Below, piece after piece: positions 43,750 to 52,205 of a stretch of 64,000 nt of DNA. The position numbers were made by a program, and so were the translations under genes. Numbering within the stretch: position 1 is the first letter of the stretch; every line of letters starts with the position of its first letter. Source of the stretch: RYN-230 sp963768945 (GTDB taxonomy: Bacteria; Actinomycetota; Actinomycetes; Streptosporangiales; Streptosporangiaceae); contig CAVYJW010000003.1 of NCBI GenBank assembly GCA_963768945.1, forward strand, positions 2,294,001 through 2,358,000, written 5' to 3'. The notes beneath the pieces are model-generated. The model searched no databases. It was given only the letters and a program-made list of their open reading frames with translations, and was not told the DNA's origin.

Positions 43750-43895
43750 TCCTGCTCCTCCCCCGCCAGCAGGACGGCGTACTCGGCCAGCCTGGCGTCG
43801 AAGTCGGCGAGCCACTGGCCATCGACGAACGCCTTGAGGATGCGCCGCGCCTCATAGGCCTGCTCCGAGTTCTTCGCGGGCAGCCGCGAACGAAT
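43746..43895 (-). pseudogene. jetB: C-terminus of Wadjet JetB (DUF4194, KITE-like subunit)
   Basis: RLPAKNSEQAYEARRILKAF then VDGQWLADFDARLAEYAVLL and AGEEQE before TGA 43746-43748. This matches the end of JetB, which ends just before JetC in Wadjet operons. Its start has been replaced by restriction-endonuclease sequence. Confidence 0.65.
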
Positions 43896-44385
43896 CGGTA
43901 CTTTGCCTGCTGGAACTCGATCACCGGCTCCAGGTCATAGGGGCGCGGGGAGAGAATCGCTTTGAGGTACTCCAGACACGCCTCAGGCTCAAGCTGATCC
44001 AGCACAAGCTTGGAGAAGTCAGTTCTGCTGGCCGGCGCGCTGATCAGGTGGAGTTCTTCGGCCTGCCCGGTCGCGCGGTTCAGCGCGGGCACGATGCCGT
44101 TGAACACGACAGTATCCACAACGTCTTCGGCGCCGGTGACGGCGAAACACTCCCACATGGTGCGCAACGCAACCTGGTGGATCACCGAAGCGTACAGATC
44201 TTTGATCTCCTCGACCGGCCGGGGCAGCTCGTCCATCTCGCTGCGCGTCTTGACGTACCTGAAGTCCCGCGCCAGGGGGATCACGTCCACGGCGGCAGCC
44301 GGTATTCGATGACCATCTCACGGGGTTCTTGCCGGTAGGCGACCTGGTACTCGCACGGGAAGCCGCTGGGGCGTGAGCGGTCTGC
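43889..44385 (-). pseudogene. Mrr-like restriction endonuclease fragment
   Basis: SGFPCEYQVAYRQEPREMVI EYRLPPWT changes frame near 44300 into DVIPLARDFRYVKTRSEMDE. It then continues with PVEEIKDLYASVIHQVALRT, the VVFNGIVPALNRATGQ segment and YDLEPVIEFQQAKYRFV. This is the linker region found before the Mrr catalytic domain in actinobacterial restriction endonucleases. Both the N-terminal helices and the D-QxK nuclease core are missing. It abuts the JetB relic. Confidence 0.65.
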
Positions 44386-44450
44386 CTGCTCTGGCTCGCC
44401 GTACTCTCAGAGCAGAAGGCACCGCCCTGCGGAGGAGAGGCCGGGCCAGG

Positions 44451-45467
44451 ATGACAGACATCGATCCCCGGGCGGACATCGAACTCCAGCCCGCCGACGA
44501 GCACGTGACGGTTAGGGTACCGCTGGCTGGGGTGGTGACCGGTGAGTGGCTGCGGTGCTATCAGGAGCTTGCGCTGGCTACGAAGGTGCCCGTACAAGCC
44601 CAGGCACGTCATGACCGGGCCTGGATTGTGGTAACTGTGCCAGCCAGCATTGACCAGGCAGACGTGGTGGCCACGATGGATGCTGCCCGCGCCCTGATCG
44701 CCGCGGCCGATGCTGCTGCTGAGCGACCGTCCGCAACTGCGATGGTGGAGGTCGGTGTCCGCGACTGGTGGGCTGACAGGCGGGGAAGCGCTCCCCGCGG
44801 GCCTGTATCTGGGATCGTGGCCGCGGGGGCAGGGGCAGAGAAACGCTGGCCGATGGCCTTCACACTGGTCCTGGCGATGGCCGTGCCGCTGCTGCTCCCT
44901 GCCAGGTTCAGCCTCGGCCCGTCGTGGGCGGTCCCGGCGGTGGAGGTGTTGCTGCTGGTGGCCATCGTCGCCATTGACCGGGGCCGCATCGACCGCCCGT
45001 CGGCTGCCGCCCGGGCGCTGTCCCTGGCGCTGGTGGCCGTGCTGGTCGCCGACGCGGCCGGGGTCACCGGCCGGCTAATCGCCGATCTCATTGAAGGGGG
45101 CCCCGGAGACGAATTCGGCGACGGATCTTCTCGAGACCGGCTTCTGGTCTGGCTCTACACGATCATTGCCTTTGCCTTCGTCTATTGGACGCTCGACGGA
45201 GGCGGTCCCGAATCGCGTTTCCTGGCCCCGCCTGAATTCCCCGACCTCGCCTTCCCCGCCCAGCTCAACCCGGGGATAGGCCGACCGGGCTGGTGCCCTG
45301 AATTCTTCGACTACCTCTACCTCGGCTTCACCAACGCCACCGCGTTCAGCCCGACCGACGTGATGCCACTCGCCCGCCGGGGCAAATTGGCTATGACCGT
45401 GCAAGCGGTCTGCTCCCTCATGATTCTGGGACTGGCGATTGCCCGGGCGGCTAATATCTTCAAGTAG
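44451..45467 (+). CDS. Soluble domain fused to a four-helix membrane domain, unknown function
   Basis: 338 aa from ATG 44451, with GGAGGAGAGG upstream. The first 115 residues form a soluble alpha/beta domain (VTVRVPLAGVVTGEWLRCYQ, DQADVVATMDAARALIAAAD). A membrane domain follows (WPMAFTLVLAMAVPLLLPAR, AARALSLALVAVLVADAAGV, LLVWLYTIIAFAFVYWTLDG). It ends in NATAFSPTDVMPLARRGKLA MTVQAVCSLMILGLAIARA, typical of an actinobacterial membrane family. Around 45103-45143 the other frame (ETNSATDLLETG) fits the family better, suggesting two compensating frameshifts. Confidence 0.75.
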   Translation: MTDIDPRADIELQPADEHVTVRVPLAGVVTGEWLRCYQELALATKVPVQAQARHDRAWIVVTVPASIDQADVVATMDAARALIAAADAAAERPSATAMVEVGVRDWWADRRGSAPRGPVSGIVAAGAGAEKRWPMAFTLVLAMAVPLLLPARFSLGPSWAVPAVEVLLLVAIVAIDRGRIDRPSAAARALSLALVAVLVADAAGVTGRLIADLIEGGPGDEFGDGSSRDRLLVWLYTIIAFAFVYWTLDGGGPESRFLAPPEFPDLAFPAQLNPGIGRPGWCPEFFDYLYLGFTNATAFSPTDVMPLARRGKLAMTVQAVCSLMILGLAIARAANIFK

Positions 45468-45571
45468 CGTGCCAGCCGGCTTGTCGCTGGGCCCGGCGCT
45501 GGCTCCTCGTCATGGCGGACAAAGTGCACACGCCTGGGGGCGCTGGCGGACCGTGAGTTAGGGTTGGGATT

Positions 45572-46144
45572 GTGAGTACTGGCGCTCTTCCCACCCCGCT
45601 CCGCCACTTCCTGGCTCAGCTAGCTGAGCTGCGTTCCACCGACATCCTCGAGATGGACCAGGTAGGGCGGATCTTGGTGGAGCTTGCCGCCGACGAGGAG
45701 TATCTTGGCCCGCTGATCGCGGAAATGCCCGCTGAGTCGGCCGGGGGGAAGTGGCTGGTCAAGCCCGAACGGGGTCCCCGCCTAGTGCTGTTCCACCGGC
45801 CAGAGGGTGTGATGGCCTATACCCACTCCCACCATTGCTGGGTGGCGGTCGCTCCGGTCCGCGGAGTGGAGACCCACCAGCGATGGGACGCAGTTCGCCA
45901 TGAGGGCGGCCGGGCGGAACTCCGCCTTGCCGATGACCGCGCCATGCACCGCGGTGACGTGGTGACACTGACCCCGCCCGGCGACATCCACAACCATGGC
46001 CATGTTCTCGGCACGGGTCCCAGCCCCTACTCACTCATCCTCCTGGGTGACGACATGTACCTCTTCGAACGGAAAGAGTACGACCCCGGGCAGGGGACGT
46101 GGCGGAAGCTGGCACCCGGTGATCCAGGCCGGTCACACCGCTGA
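45572..46144 (+). CDS. Cupin-fold protein (cysteine dioxygenase-like)
   Basis: 190 aa from GTG 45572. The cupin shows MAYTHSHHCWVAVAPVRGVE with His ligands, a Glu and GDVVTLTPPGDIHNHGHVLG with the second His set, as in thiol dioxygenase-like cupins. Helices precede it (LRHFLAQLAELRSTDILEMD). The C terminus is LYLFERKEYDP-like. It is probably a mononuclear iron enzyme; the substrate is unknown. Confidence 0.72.
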   Translation: MSTGALPTPLRHFLAQLAELRSTDILEMDQVGRILVELAADEEYLGPLIAEMPAESAGGKWLVKPERGPRLVLFHRPEGVMAYTHSHHCWVAVAPVRGVETHQRWDAVRHEGGRAELRLADDRAMHRGDVVTLTPPGDIHNHGHVLGTGPSPYSLILLGDDMYLFERKEYDPGQGTWRKLAPGDPGRSHR

Positions 46145-46387
46145 TCTCCCGGCGGCACCCCTGCGGCGCGCAGCCCCTTCGCTAACCCTGTCCCTGGCGT
46201 AGCAGGTCAAGCAGAACGCCAGCAGTGAAGGACGCAACCTGCACTACCGCATCACGCGGAGGCTGCGCTTTGCGACGAGAGGAGCGGGCGTGACTGCTGT
46301 GACACCGTTCTCGGCACCCACAGGCTCTTCCACGCCGACCCGCAGCGCCACTCCTGGCGCCTGGGCACCGAGGGCTCCGGCGGCGTC

Positions 46388-47236
46388 CTATCCGCCGGCT
46401 CCCGGCAGTTTGATGGTTACCGCCGAAGGCGCGGGCGACGGGATGACCCTGTGGGGGAAATAGGAGTGGATGAAGTGCGGGAAGGCGTGGGTAGCGAGCG
46501 GGGGACCAACCAGGAGGACGGCCGACAGCGTGACAAGGATGCCGCCCGCTATCAGCTTGGTGCCGGTGGCGACGCGTTCCACGCTGATCCGGATCTTTCC
46601 ATCGCGCACCTTCCGGCCGAGGTATAGGCCGGCCATGAGGGCCAGGAACGACTGGACGACGATGGCGGTGATGGCCTCGAGCGTGGTGAAGTACTGGCTG
46701 TAGCCGATCGTGAAGCCCACGATCAGTTCATCCACGCTGATGCTGATGCCGAGCCCGATGATGGCGCGGCCGCGCGCTGCCACCAGCGCCCTCGCCTTCT
46801 CCGCCTCGTCGTCGTCATCGTCGTCGTTGAAGGCCTCGTCCAGCATCAGGATGCCAATGACGCCGACGATCACTGGCACGACGAGCGGGACGATATAACG
46901 TCCGACGAAGGTCAGGTCGATCACGTCGGCTAGGTGGGAGCGGTAGGCCAGCTGAAGTTCCTTGAGCTCGGTAGGGCTACCGAGTTGGTAAGGGTCGATG
47001 GCGATATGGTGGGGGCCAGCGATCAGGTGAATCAGCGGCGTCCCCACGGCCAACCCGATCAGCGGCATTACGGCTTCGAATGTGATGAACACCGCTGTGA
47101 CGCGCAGCAACTGCGCGCGCGTCAGCCGAATTTCCCCGAGGACGGCGAATGCGATAGCAAAGTTGTCCAGGCACAAAGGCAGGGTAAAAGCCAACAGCCT
47201 AAGCATCTTCCCGAGCATCGACACGGTCGAGTTCAC
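46388..47236 (-). CDS. MntP-like manganese efflux family membrane protein
   Basis: 282 aa from GTG 47236. Six helices with the family's paired acidic motifs: LPLCLDNFAIAFAVLGEIRL in helix 1 and GLGISISVDELIVGFTIGYS after the midpoint. An acidic loop (FNDDDDDDEAEKA) separates the two repeats. A fifth helix is LEAITAIVVQSFLALMAGLY. MntP proteins pump Mn2+ out of the cell. The C-terminal 45 residues are an extra tail. A 16-bp palindrome precedes the start and may be its operator. Confidence 0.8.
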   Translation of the reverse strand: MNSTVSMLGKMLRLLAFTLPLCLDNFAIAFAVLGEIRLTRAQLLRVTAVFITFEAVMPLIGLAVGTPLIHLIAGPHHIAIDPYQLGSPTELKELQLAYRSHLADVIDLTFVGRYIVPLVVPVIVGVIGILMLDEAFNDDDDDDEAEKARALVAARGRAIIGLGISISVDELIVGFTIGYSQYFTTLEAITAIVVQSFLALMAGLYLGRKVRDGKIRISVERVATGTKLIAGGILVTLSAVLLVGPPLATHAFPHFIHSYFPHRVIPSPAPSAVTIKLPGAGG

Positions 47237-47631
47237 GTTGCAGCCCAGATGACATATCTACCTGCCGGAGCTGTACCTAGGTACAGGCCCAAGTCCCTGC
47301 AGTCAGGTCAATTGTCCGCCAATAGGGCTTCTGCGAGAGTCTCCCCAAGGGGTGCCGACGGCCATATGCAGCCCCGACCAGCGGTGGGCGAGCTCTAGCA
47401 GGCCGATCCCGGCCAGAACTGTCGACGTTCTCAAAGCGAAGGATACCCATACCTATCAAGTGCGGCTGGCCGAGTCAATCATCAACGCTCCGGGATGACC
47501 CCGGGGTTCACCTACCGGGCCGAGGCGTCCCGCCCGCGCCCAGCGATTCGCGTCTACGGCGGGTATCGCCGGTCGTCCGATTCTCGTCGGTTGGATCAGC
47601 CGTAGTCGCTCATCAGAAACGGGAAGGAACC
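47237..47631. other. 395-bp divergent intergenic region
   Basis: Between the mntP-like gene and the serine hydrolase relic. It contains the 16-bp palindrome. I looked for a yybP-ykoY manganese riboswitch before mntP; the GGGGAG near 47346 (minus strand) is not enough to call one. Confidence 0.45.
47271..47286. promoter_or_regulatory. CTGTACCTAGGTACAG palindrome upstream of the mntP-like gene
   Basis: A perfect 16-bp palindrome 35 nt upstream of GTG 47236, the position of a repressor site. A metal-responsive DtxR/MntR-type regulator would be the expected binder, but the match to a known consensus is not exact. Confidence 0.5.
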
Positions 47632-48227
47632 ATGGTCAAACGAATGAGAGTACATAAGCATCGACGGCGCATATCGTGGATTATGGGCGTGGCTGTGCTG
47701 CCGCTCGGCGCTTCACTCGCCACGTCGGCGGCAGCGGGCGCCTCGTCCGCTACGGCAGTGGTATCAGCCACGCCCGGTAATCAGGCCGCGCACATTGCTG
47801 CGATCGTCCAGAAGGCTATGAAGGCCGGTCATCTCAACGCGGCCACGACATGACCGCCACAGCCCAGGGCATCGGCAGCGGCGCTCTGCTGTCCAAGTCG
47901 AGCTACCAAGCGCAGACCGGCCCGAACCTGCTCGGCCTCGGGCACGTACAGTTCGGGTGCGCCTGCGTCCAGCAGACGACCAGCTACAACCTCGGGCTCG
48001 GCATCGTCCGCGCCGGCCCATGGCTCGTGGAGACCCCCAGCTTCGGCGGCTACGCAGCAGCAGAGGCCTACCCACCATCCGAGAAGATCGCCATCGCGGT
48101 CGCCATCACCTTCGCGCCGCAGGCCTTCGACGCGCACGGGAACTGGACCAACTCCAGCGACCCCATCTTCCGGGCCATCGGCGCCTACCTAGCCCCCAAT
48201 GATCCGCCGCCTGGCGCGACGTCGTGA
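47632..48227 (+). pseudogene. Secreted serine hydrolase reduced to its two ends
   Basis: ATG 47632 (GGAAGGAACC upstream) starts a signal peptide (ISWIMGVAVLPLGASLATSA) and the mature start AAHIAAIVQKAMKAGHLNA, ending at 47853. From 47850 another frame reads TAQGIGSGALLSKSSYQAQT, then VRAGPWLVETPSFGGYAAAE and IAIAVAITFAPQAFDAHGNW, the C-terminus of the same secreted beta-lactamase-like family. Some 250 residues with SxxK and YxN are missing. The stop overlaps the next gene. Confidence 0.75.
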
Positions 48228-48660
48228 ACGCGCGATGGCACTGGGCCGCGGTCCCGCTGATCCTTCTATTGTCGGCGTGGATCGTGGGCTGCAGCTCCGG
48301 TAGCAGTTCTTCCAGCCCGGCGTCAGCGCCCGCGACGACAGCCGCGGCCACGGCGACCCCGGGCGCGGCCACAGCGACCGGGGCGAGCGGCGACGCTGTA
48401 CCCGAGTACAAGCCTTCGACCGTCACCAGCAGCAAACACCTAGGCGGGGCCAGCAAACGGTGCTGACGTCGCCCGACTCTGCGGAAAAGGTCACGGCGTT
48501 CTACGAGAAGGCGCTGCAGTCGGGCGGCTGGCAGGTGGAGAAGACGACCAGGTCCGGCGACACCGTCGAATACAAGGCCATAAAAGGCACCGCGGCGGTG
48601 AAGATCGAGATCAGCCCGGCGGGCGCGGGACCGTCGATCACGGTGAAGGTCATCCAGTAA
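48224..48660 (+). pseudogene. Lipoprotein gene with a frameshift
   Basis: GTG 48224 overlaps the previous stop. The N terminus has a lipobox (AVPLILLLSAWIVGCSSGSS), then a Ser/Ala/Thr linker and EYKPSTVTSSKHLGG before a stop at 48466. From about 48460 another frame continues LTSPDSAEKVTAFYEKALQS and GGWQVEKTTRSGDTVEYKAI to 48660. That is the usual periplasmic domain of such lipoproteins. Loss of a few bases near 48450 explains the break. Confidence 0.65.
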
Positions 48661-48744
48661 CTTGGTCACGCATCCGCGGCTGGCCCTGCACCAGCTATAA
48701 GTCATGCTTGGCGCTTCGCCGGGGTCGCGCGTCGCCCTGGAGTA

Positions 48745-48778
48745 GCGTGCGAGGGCTGTACAAACAGCCCTCGCACGC
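48745..48778 (+). terminator. 14-bp hairpin after the lipoprotein gene
   Basis: GCGTGCGAGGGCTG (48745-48758), loop TACAAA, CAGCCCTCGCACGC (48765-48778), a perfect stem. It lies 84 nt past the lipoprotein stop. Its presence argues that the SRPBCC reading frame does not start upstream of it. Confidence 0.75.
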
Positions 48779-48839
48779 GGCTTTGCCGAATCCGTGCCGA
48801 GATCAACGACCGGAACTGCGTGGTAGCCGAACCAGGGCG

Positions 48840-49268
48840 CCGACCGCTCCGCCCCAGATCGGTGCCTCACCAGATCAGGTGTGGGCGGTCCTGGCTGACC
48901 TGGGCAGCTACCCGCAGTGGAACCCGCTATTCCGCGAGGCATCCGGGCAGCTCAGCGCCGGGAACAAGATCACCCTGAAGAGCATCCACCCGGTGAACGG
49001 TCGCACCATGACCGTCAAGGCCAGCGTGCTGGTCGCTGAGCCAGCCACGGAACTGCGGTGGAGATCCAGCCTGCCCGCCATCATGACCGGCGAGCACAGC
49101 TTCACCCTGACCCCCGCTGAGGCCCGCCTGGTGCAGACCGAGACCTACCGCGGGCTCCTCGCCCACTTCCCCGCCAAGACCACTAGCCGCTTCCAGGCCA
49201 GCTTCCAGGCGCTCAACCAGGCCCTCAAGGAACGAGCCGAAAGCCGTCAGCAGGCAACACCGAACTAA
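48840..49268 (+). pseudogene. SRPBCC-family protein, probably without its true start
   Basis: IGASPDQVWAVLADLGSYPQ WNPLFREASGQLSAGNKITL and the C-terminal HFPAKTTSRFQASFQALNQA LKERAE are standard for the START/SRPBCC fold. The frame is open to 48708 but crosses a terminator hairpin and has no ATG/GTG between it and the domain. The first beta strand and start codon have probably been lost. If a non-standard start exists, the protein may still be made. Confidence 0.6.
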
Positions 49269-49730
49269 ACCTCTAGGGCGTGTAGAGGATCAACTGAAGC
49301 CGATCTGAGGTCTGGCTAGTAAATGGGGAACCCCTGGGGCAGGCTTACAAGCCGCCTTTGGCTGTGGTCCCGGCGACGTCGGCCACCAGGCGGGGAACAC
49401 CGCCCGCCGGCGGGTCGTAGCCGGCGAACTGCTCGGCGTAGGTCAGCGTGGCCTGGGTGGCGCGGCCGGGGCGGCGAGTAGTACCCGGGGATCGAGATCC
49501 GGAAGGTGTAGGCCGGCCCCGTTGGTGAAGGTTGAGCCGGACCGTGGCAGGGTGCTCGGCGCCCTCGCCGATCACCCTCGTGCTCTGGGACGCCGCCCGC
49601 CGGGCGGCCCGCTGCCGGCTGGCTAACGTCCCCCGTGTTCCTGACGTCTGGCCCTGGACGGCTGGCCGGGCCGGGCCGAGCGTGAGCAGTGGCGGCCCGG
49701 CCGCCCCGGGTCGCCACCTGGGAGAAGACC
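49269..49730. other. 460-bp region with an unassigned minus-strand coding-like tail
   Basis: On the minus strand 49575-49345 reads TQATLTYAEQFAGYDPPAGG VPRLVADVAGTTAKGGL and stop, which looks coding at its end, with frame changes upstream. I cannot name the family. It is probably another relic. Confidence 0.4.
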
Positions 49731-50258
49731 ATGAAACTAACCCGCAGGCTCACTGCCGCTATCGCCCTGGCGGCATCAGCCGTCCTGCTGCCCGCCGCCG
49801 CGTCGGCCGCCCCAGCCCGCAGCGCCGCGGCCGCGGCGCCCGCCTGCAGCACATCACTGGAAACCTGGTTCGCACCCGAGGGAAACGGCTACGCCGGCGG
49901 CGCTGTCTACGTGGTGGAGTTCAGCAACATCGGCACAGCCACCTGCACCGTCACGGGTTACCCCACAGTCAAGCTCACCGAGAACGGCACGCAGGTGGGG
50001 CTGAAGGCCACCACATCCGGTGCCGCGCCCGCCACGGTCACGCTCAAGCCGGGGCAGACGGCTCACGTCGCGCTGACGATCCGGGACGCCGGTGCCTTGT
50101 GCCGGCCGCTGCCCACCAACGGCCTGTCCGTCCAGCCGCCGGGAAAGACCGCGGCTCCCGACTTCCCGCTGAACAGCGGCGCGTGCCGACACAAGTCCAC
50201 GACGGACGTGGACGCGATCAGCCCGGGTGTCGGCATCCCGTTCTATACACACAGCTGA
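49731..50258 (+). CDS. Secreted DUF4232-domain protein
   Basis: 175 aa from ATG 49731 with GGAG 10 nt upstream. A signal peptide (RLTAAIALAASAVLLPAAAS) precedes a DUF4232 domain: CSTSLETWFAPEG, YVVEFSNIGTATCTVTGYPT, TLKPGQTAHVALTIRDAGAL, then a second Cys pair and DVDAISPGVGIPFYTHS. DUF4232 proteins are exported beta-sandwich proteins of unknown role, common in streptomycetes and relatives. Confidence 0.87.
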   Translation: MKLTRRLTAAIALAASAVLLPAAASAAPARSAAAAAPACSTSLETWFAPEGNGYAGGAVYVVEFSNIGTATCTVTGYPTVKLTENGTQVGLKATTSGAAPATVTLKPGQTAHVALTIRDAGALCRPLPTNGLSVQPPGKTAAPDFPLNSGACRHKSTTDVDAISPGVGIPFYTHS

Positions 50259-50327
50259 CCAGCCGCGCTCGGTTAACCCAACCCCACTCCGCTGATCAGC
50301 CGCACTAGGCCAGAGTCTGCGAGGACC

Positions 50328-50465
50328 CGCATCTACGTGCGCCATCTCGGCCTGGACCAGCCACGGGTGCGCCGTGACAAACCACCCCGCCACGCCCCCC
50401 GGGCCCTGGACGCCCGGCAGCAGAAGCGCTACCTGCGGGCCGCGAAAGCCGAGGCGGTGGAGATG
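50328..50465 (+). pseudogene. Tyrosine recombinase fragment
   Basis: RIYVRHLGLDQPRVRRDKPP RHAPRALDARQQKRYLRAAK AEAVEM fits the junction between the core-binding and catalytic domains of XerC-like integrases (PRALxxxQxxxLLRA). Neither end is present. It runs head-on into the SulP relic. Confidence 0.5.
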
Positions 50466-50716
50466 GTGTCGGCGAGGGAGACCAGCTGATCATGGTGGTG
50501 CTCGCGATCGCGGCGACGACAATCTTCAGCCTGGCTGATCACGGTGTCAGCCTGGTCGGCGTGCACGGCCGGGACTTTCGGCAGCCACCGCTGCAGCACC
50601 AGGATCAGCACGACCAGCAGCGTGGTGGGCACAACTCCCGCGACGACGTCCCTGGCGAGCCACTCACGCCGGTAGGACCCGACCGCCTGCAGGCCAGGCA
50701 GCCAGCTGAACACCAT
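50429..50716 (-). pseudogene. SulP-type anion transporter relic with deletion and 72-bp inversion
   Basis: ATG 50716 begins a typical SulP start (WLPGLQAVGSYRREWLARDV VAGVV). After TTLLV it jumps about 150 residues to VLILVLQRWLPKVPAV. The next stretch, 50492-50563, encodes VVLAIAATTIFSLADHGVSL VGV on the opposite strand, so it is inverted. Beyond it the minus strand resumes with LVSLADTISTASAFAARR, a later SulP segment, then stops. The left inversion joint falls at the centre of GTGCAC (50561-50566). Confidence 0.7.
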
Positions 50717-50732
50717 GCCCGGCCGTGATTGG

Positions 50733-52205
50733 TCACTGCAGGGCGAGCAGGTGGAACTGCCATGGTCCCAGGTCGACGAACAGCCCGGGGCTGGCCAGCT
50801 CGCCGCCGTTTCGCTTGAACACGTTCGGCCCGAGGATGTCGGTGAGACGCCAGCTGCGACCGGGAAGGTCCGGCCAGTCCAGCGGGATGTGCGCCTGGGC
50901 CGGCTGCGCGGACAGGTTGACCACTACCAAATGCCGGTCACTGCCGCCGGCCCAGGACCAGGCGGCCAGGTTGGCGCAGGACTGGTTGTCGGGCCAGCCG
51001 CTGGCCTGCAGCAGCCGCCAGTTGCCGGCCCGCACCTGGTGACCGTCAACCGCGGCCAGCAGGCGGCGGTACCAGCCGGCGAGTTCAAAGTCCGGCGGTT
51101 CATCTGGGCGACGGGACAGGAACACCGGTGGCCGAACGCGCCGGCCCTCGAATTGTCCTTCGTGCCACAAGGTCGCGCCGGGCAGCGTGGCGATGGCCAC
51201 GGCCGCGGCCCGTTCGGCGTCGCCTGGAAGGCAGCTGGCGATGCGGGGCTCGTCGTGGTTCTCCAGGAAGCGCAGCAGCCGGGACTGGTAGCTCACGTCC
51301 GCGTGCAGGTGGGCGCGGACGGCGGAGGCGTCCTGGCCAACGATCCGGTCATAGAGCCGCTTGTCGTAGCAGAAGTCGAAGCCCTGCTGCTGCAGCACCC
51401 ACTCCATGTCCCAGTAGGCCTCGGCGATCATCACCGTTTCCGGGTGCCGGGCGCGCAGCGCGCCGAGGACGGACGGCCAGAACTCCGCATCCGGCGCGGG
51501 CCCGGTCCGGCCGCCCCAGGTCCTGGCGAAGACCTGGTTAGTCATCAGCATGGCCATGTCGCAACGGATCCCGTCACACTGCCCGGCGATATCGGCCAGC
51601 ACATCCGCCGTCGCGGCACGCAGGGCCGGGGAGAACGCATCCAGCTGCACCACATCGGGCCAGGGCGGAAAGTACGGGTCGCGGCCATAGGCCAGCACCT
51701 GCCCGGCCGCCGTCATCCAGCCTGCCGGGTCGGACTTGATGTCGTCCGCGTCGCCGCGAACGAACAGCTCCGGGCGGCTGGCCACCCACGGGTGATCCGG
51801 CGCGACGTGGTTGGGCACGTAGTCCAGGATCAGCCGCGCGCCGCGCGCGGCCAGGGCGGCCCTCGCCACGGCCAGCGCATCGGGGCCGCCGAAGCCCGCA
51901 TCGACAACGTAGCGGCGCACGCAGTACGGCGAGCCGATGACATCGGCGTGCCGCAGGCCCGGCAGCGCTTCGGCGAACGAGGCCTGCAGCTCGGCATTCG
52001 CGTTGGCCAGCGCCAGCCCGGCCGGGCTTCGCCCCCACACCCCCATCAGCCAGACCGCGTCCACCCCGGCCGGGACGGCCGCGTCCCAGTCGGCGGCCGC
52101 CACATCGGCCAGGCTGACCGGGCGCCCGGCCGCCCGGGCCAGCTCGTCCAGCCACACTGCGGTGTTGATCTCATAGATCACCGGCTGGCCTGGCCACCCG
52201 GTCAT
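50733..52205 (-). CDS. GH13 alpha-amylase-family enzyme
   Basis: 490 aa. A TIM barrel with the four GH13 regions: LILDYVPNHV, GIRCDMAML with nucleophile Asp216, MIAEAYWDMEW with the acid/base Glu near 258, and FLENHDEPR. The start VIYEINTAVWL replaces the usual YQIYPRSF-type strand. The C-terminal beta domain ends LVVVNLSAQPAQAHIPLDW and WQFHLLALQ. No signal peptide, so probably cytoplasmic alpha-glucan or glucoside metabolism. ATG 52205 overlaps the preceding gene's stop (ATGA), implying translational coupling. Confidence 0.88.
   Translation of the reverse strand: MTGWPGQPVIYEINTAVWLDELARAAGRPVSLADVAAADWDAAVPAGVDAVWLMGVWGRSPAGLALANANAELQASFAEALPGLRHADVIGSPYCVRRYVVDAGFGGPDALAVARAALAARGARLILDYVPNHVAPDHPWVASRPELFVRGDADDIKSDPAGWMTAAGQVLAYGRDPYFPPWPDVVQLDAFSPALRAATADVLADIAGQCDGIRCDMAMLMTNQVFARTWGGRTGPAPDAEFWPSVLGALRARHPETVMIAEAYWDMEWVLQQQGFDFCYDKRLYDRIVGQDASAVRAHLHADVSYQSRLLRFLENHDEPRIASCLPGDAERAAAVAIATLPGATLWHEGQFEGRRVRPPVFLSRRPDEPPDFELAGWYRRLLAAVDGHQVRAGNWRLLQASGWPDNQSCANLAAWSWAGGSDRHLVVVNLSAQPAQAHIPLDWPDLPGRSWRLTDILGPNVFKRNGGELASPGLFVDLGPWQFHLLALQ

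Noticed and set aside
47330..47370. Possible yybP-ykoY manganese riboswitch before the mntP-like gene
   Set aside because: Only a GGGGAG is present; the paired helices and second conserved loop are not found.
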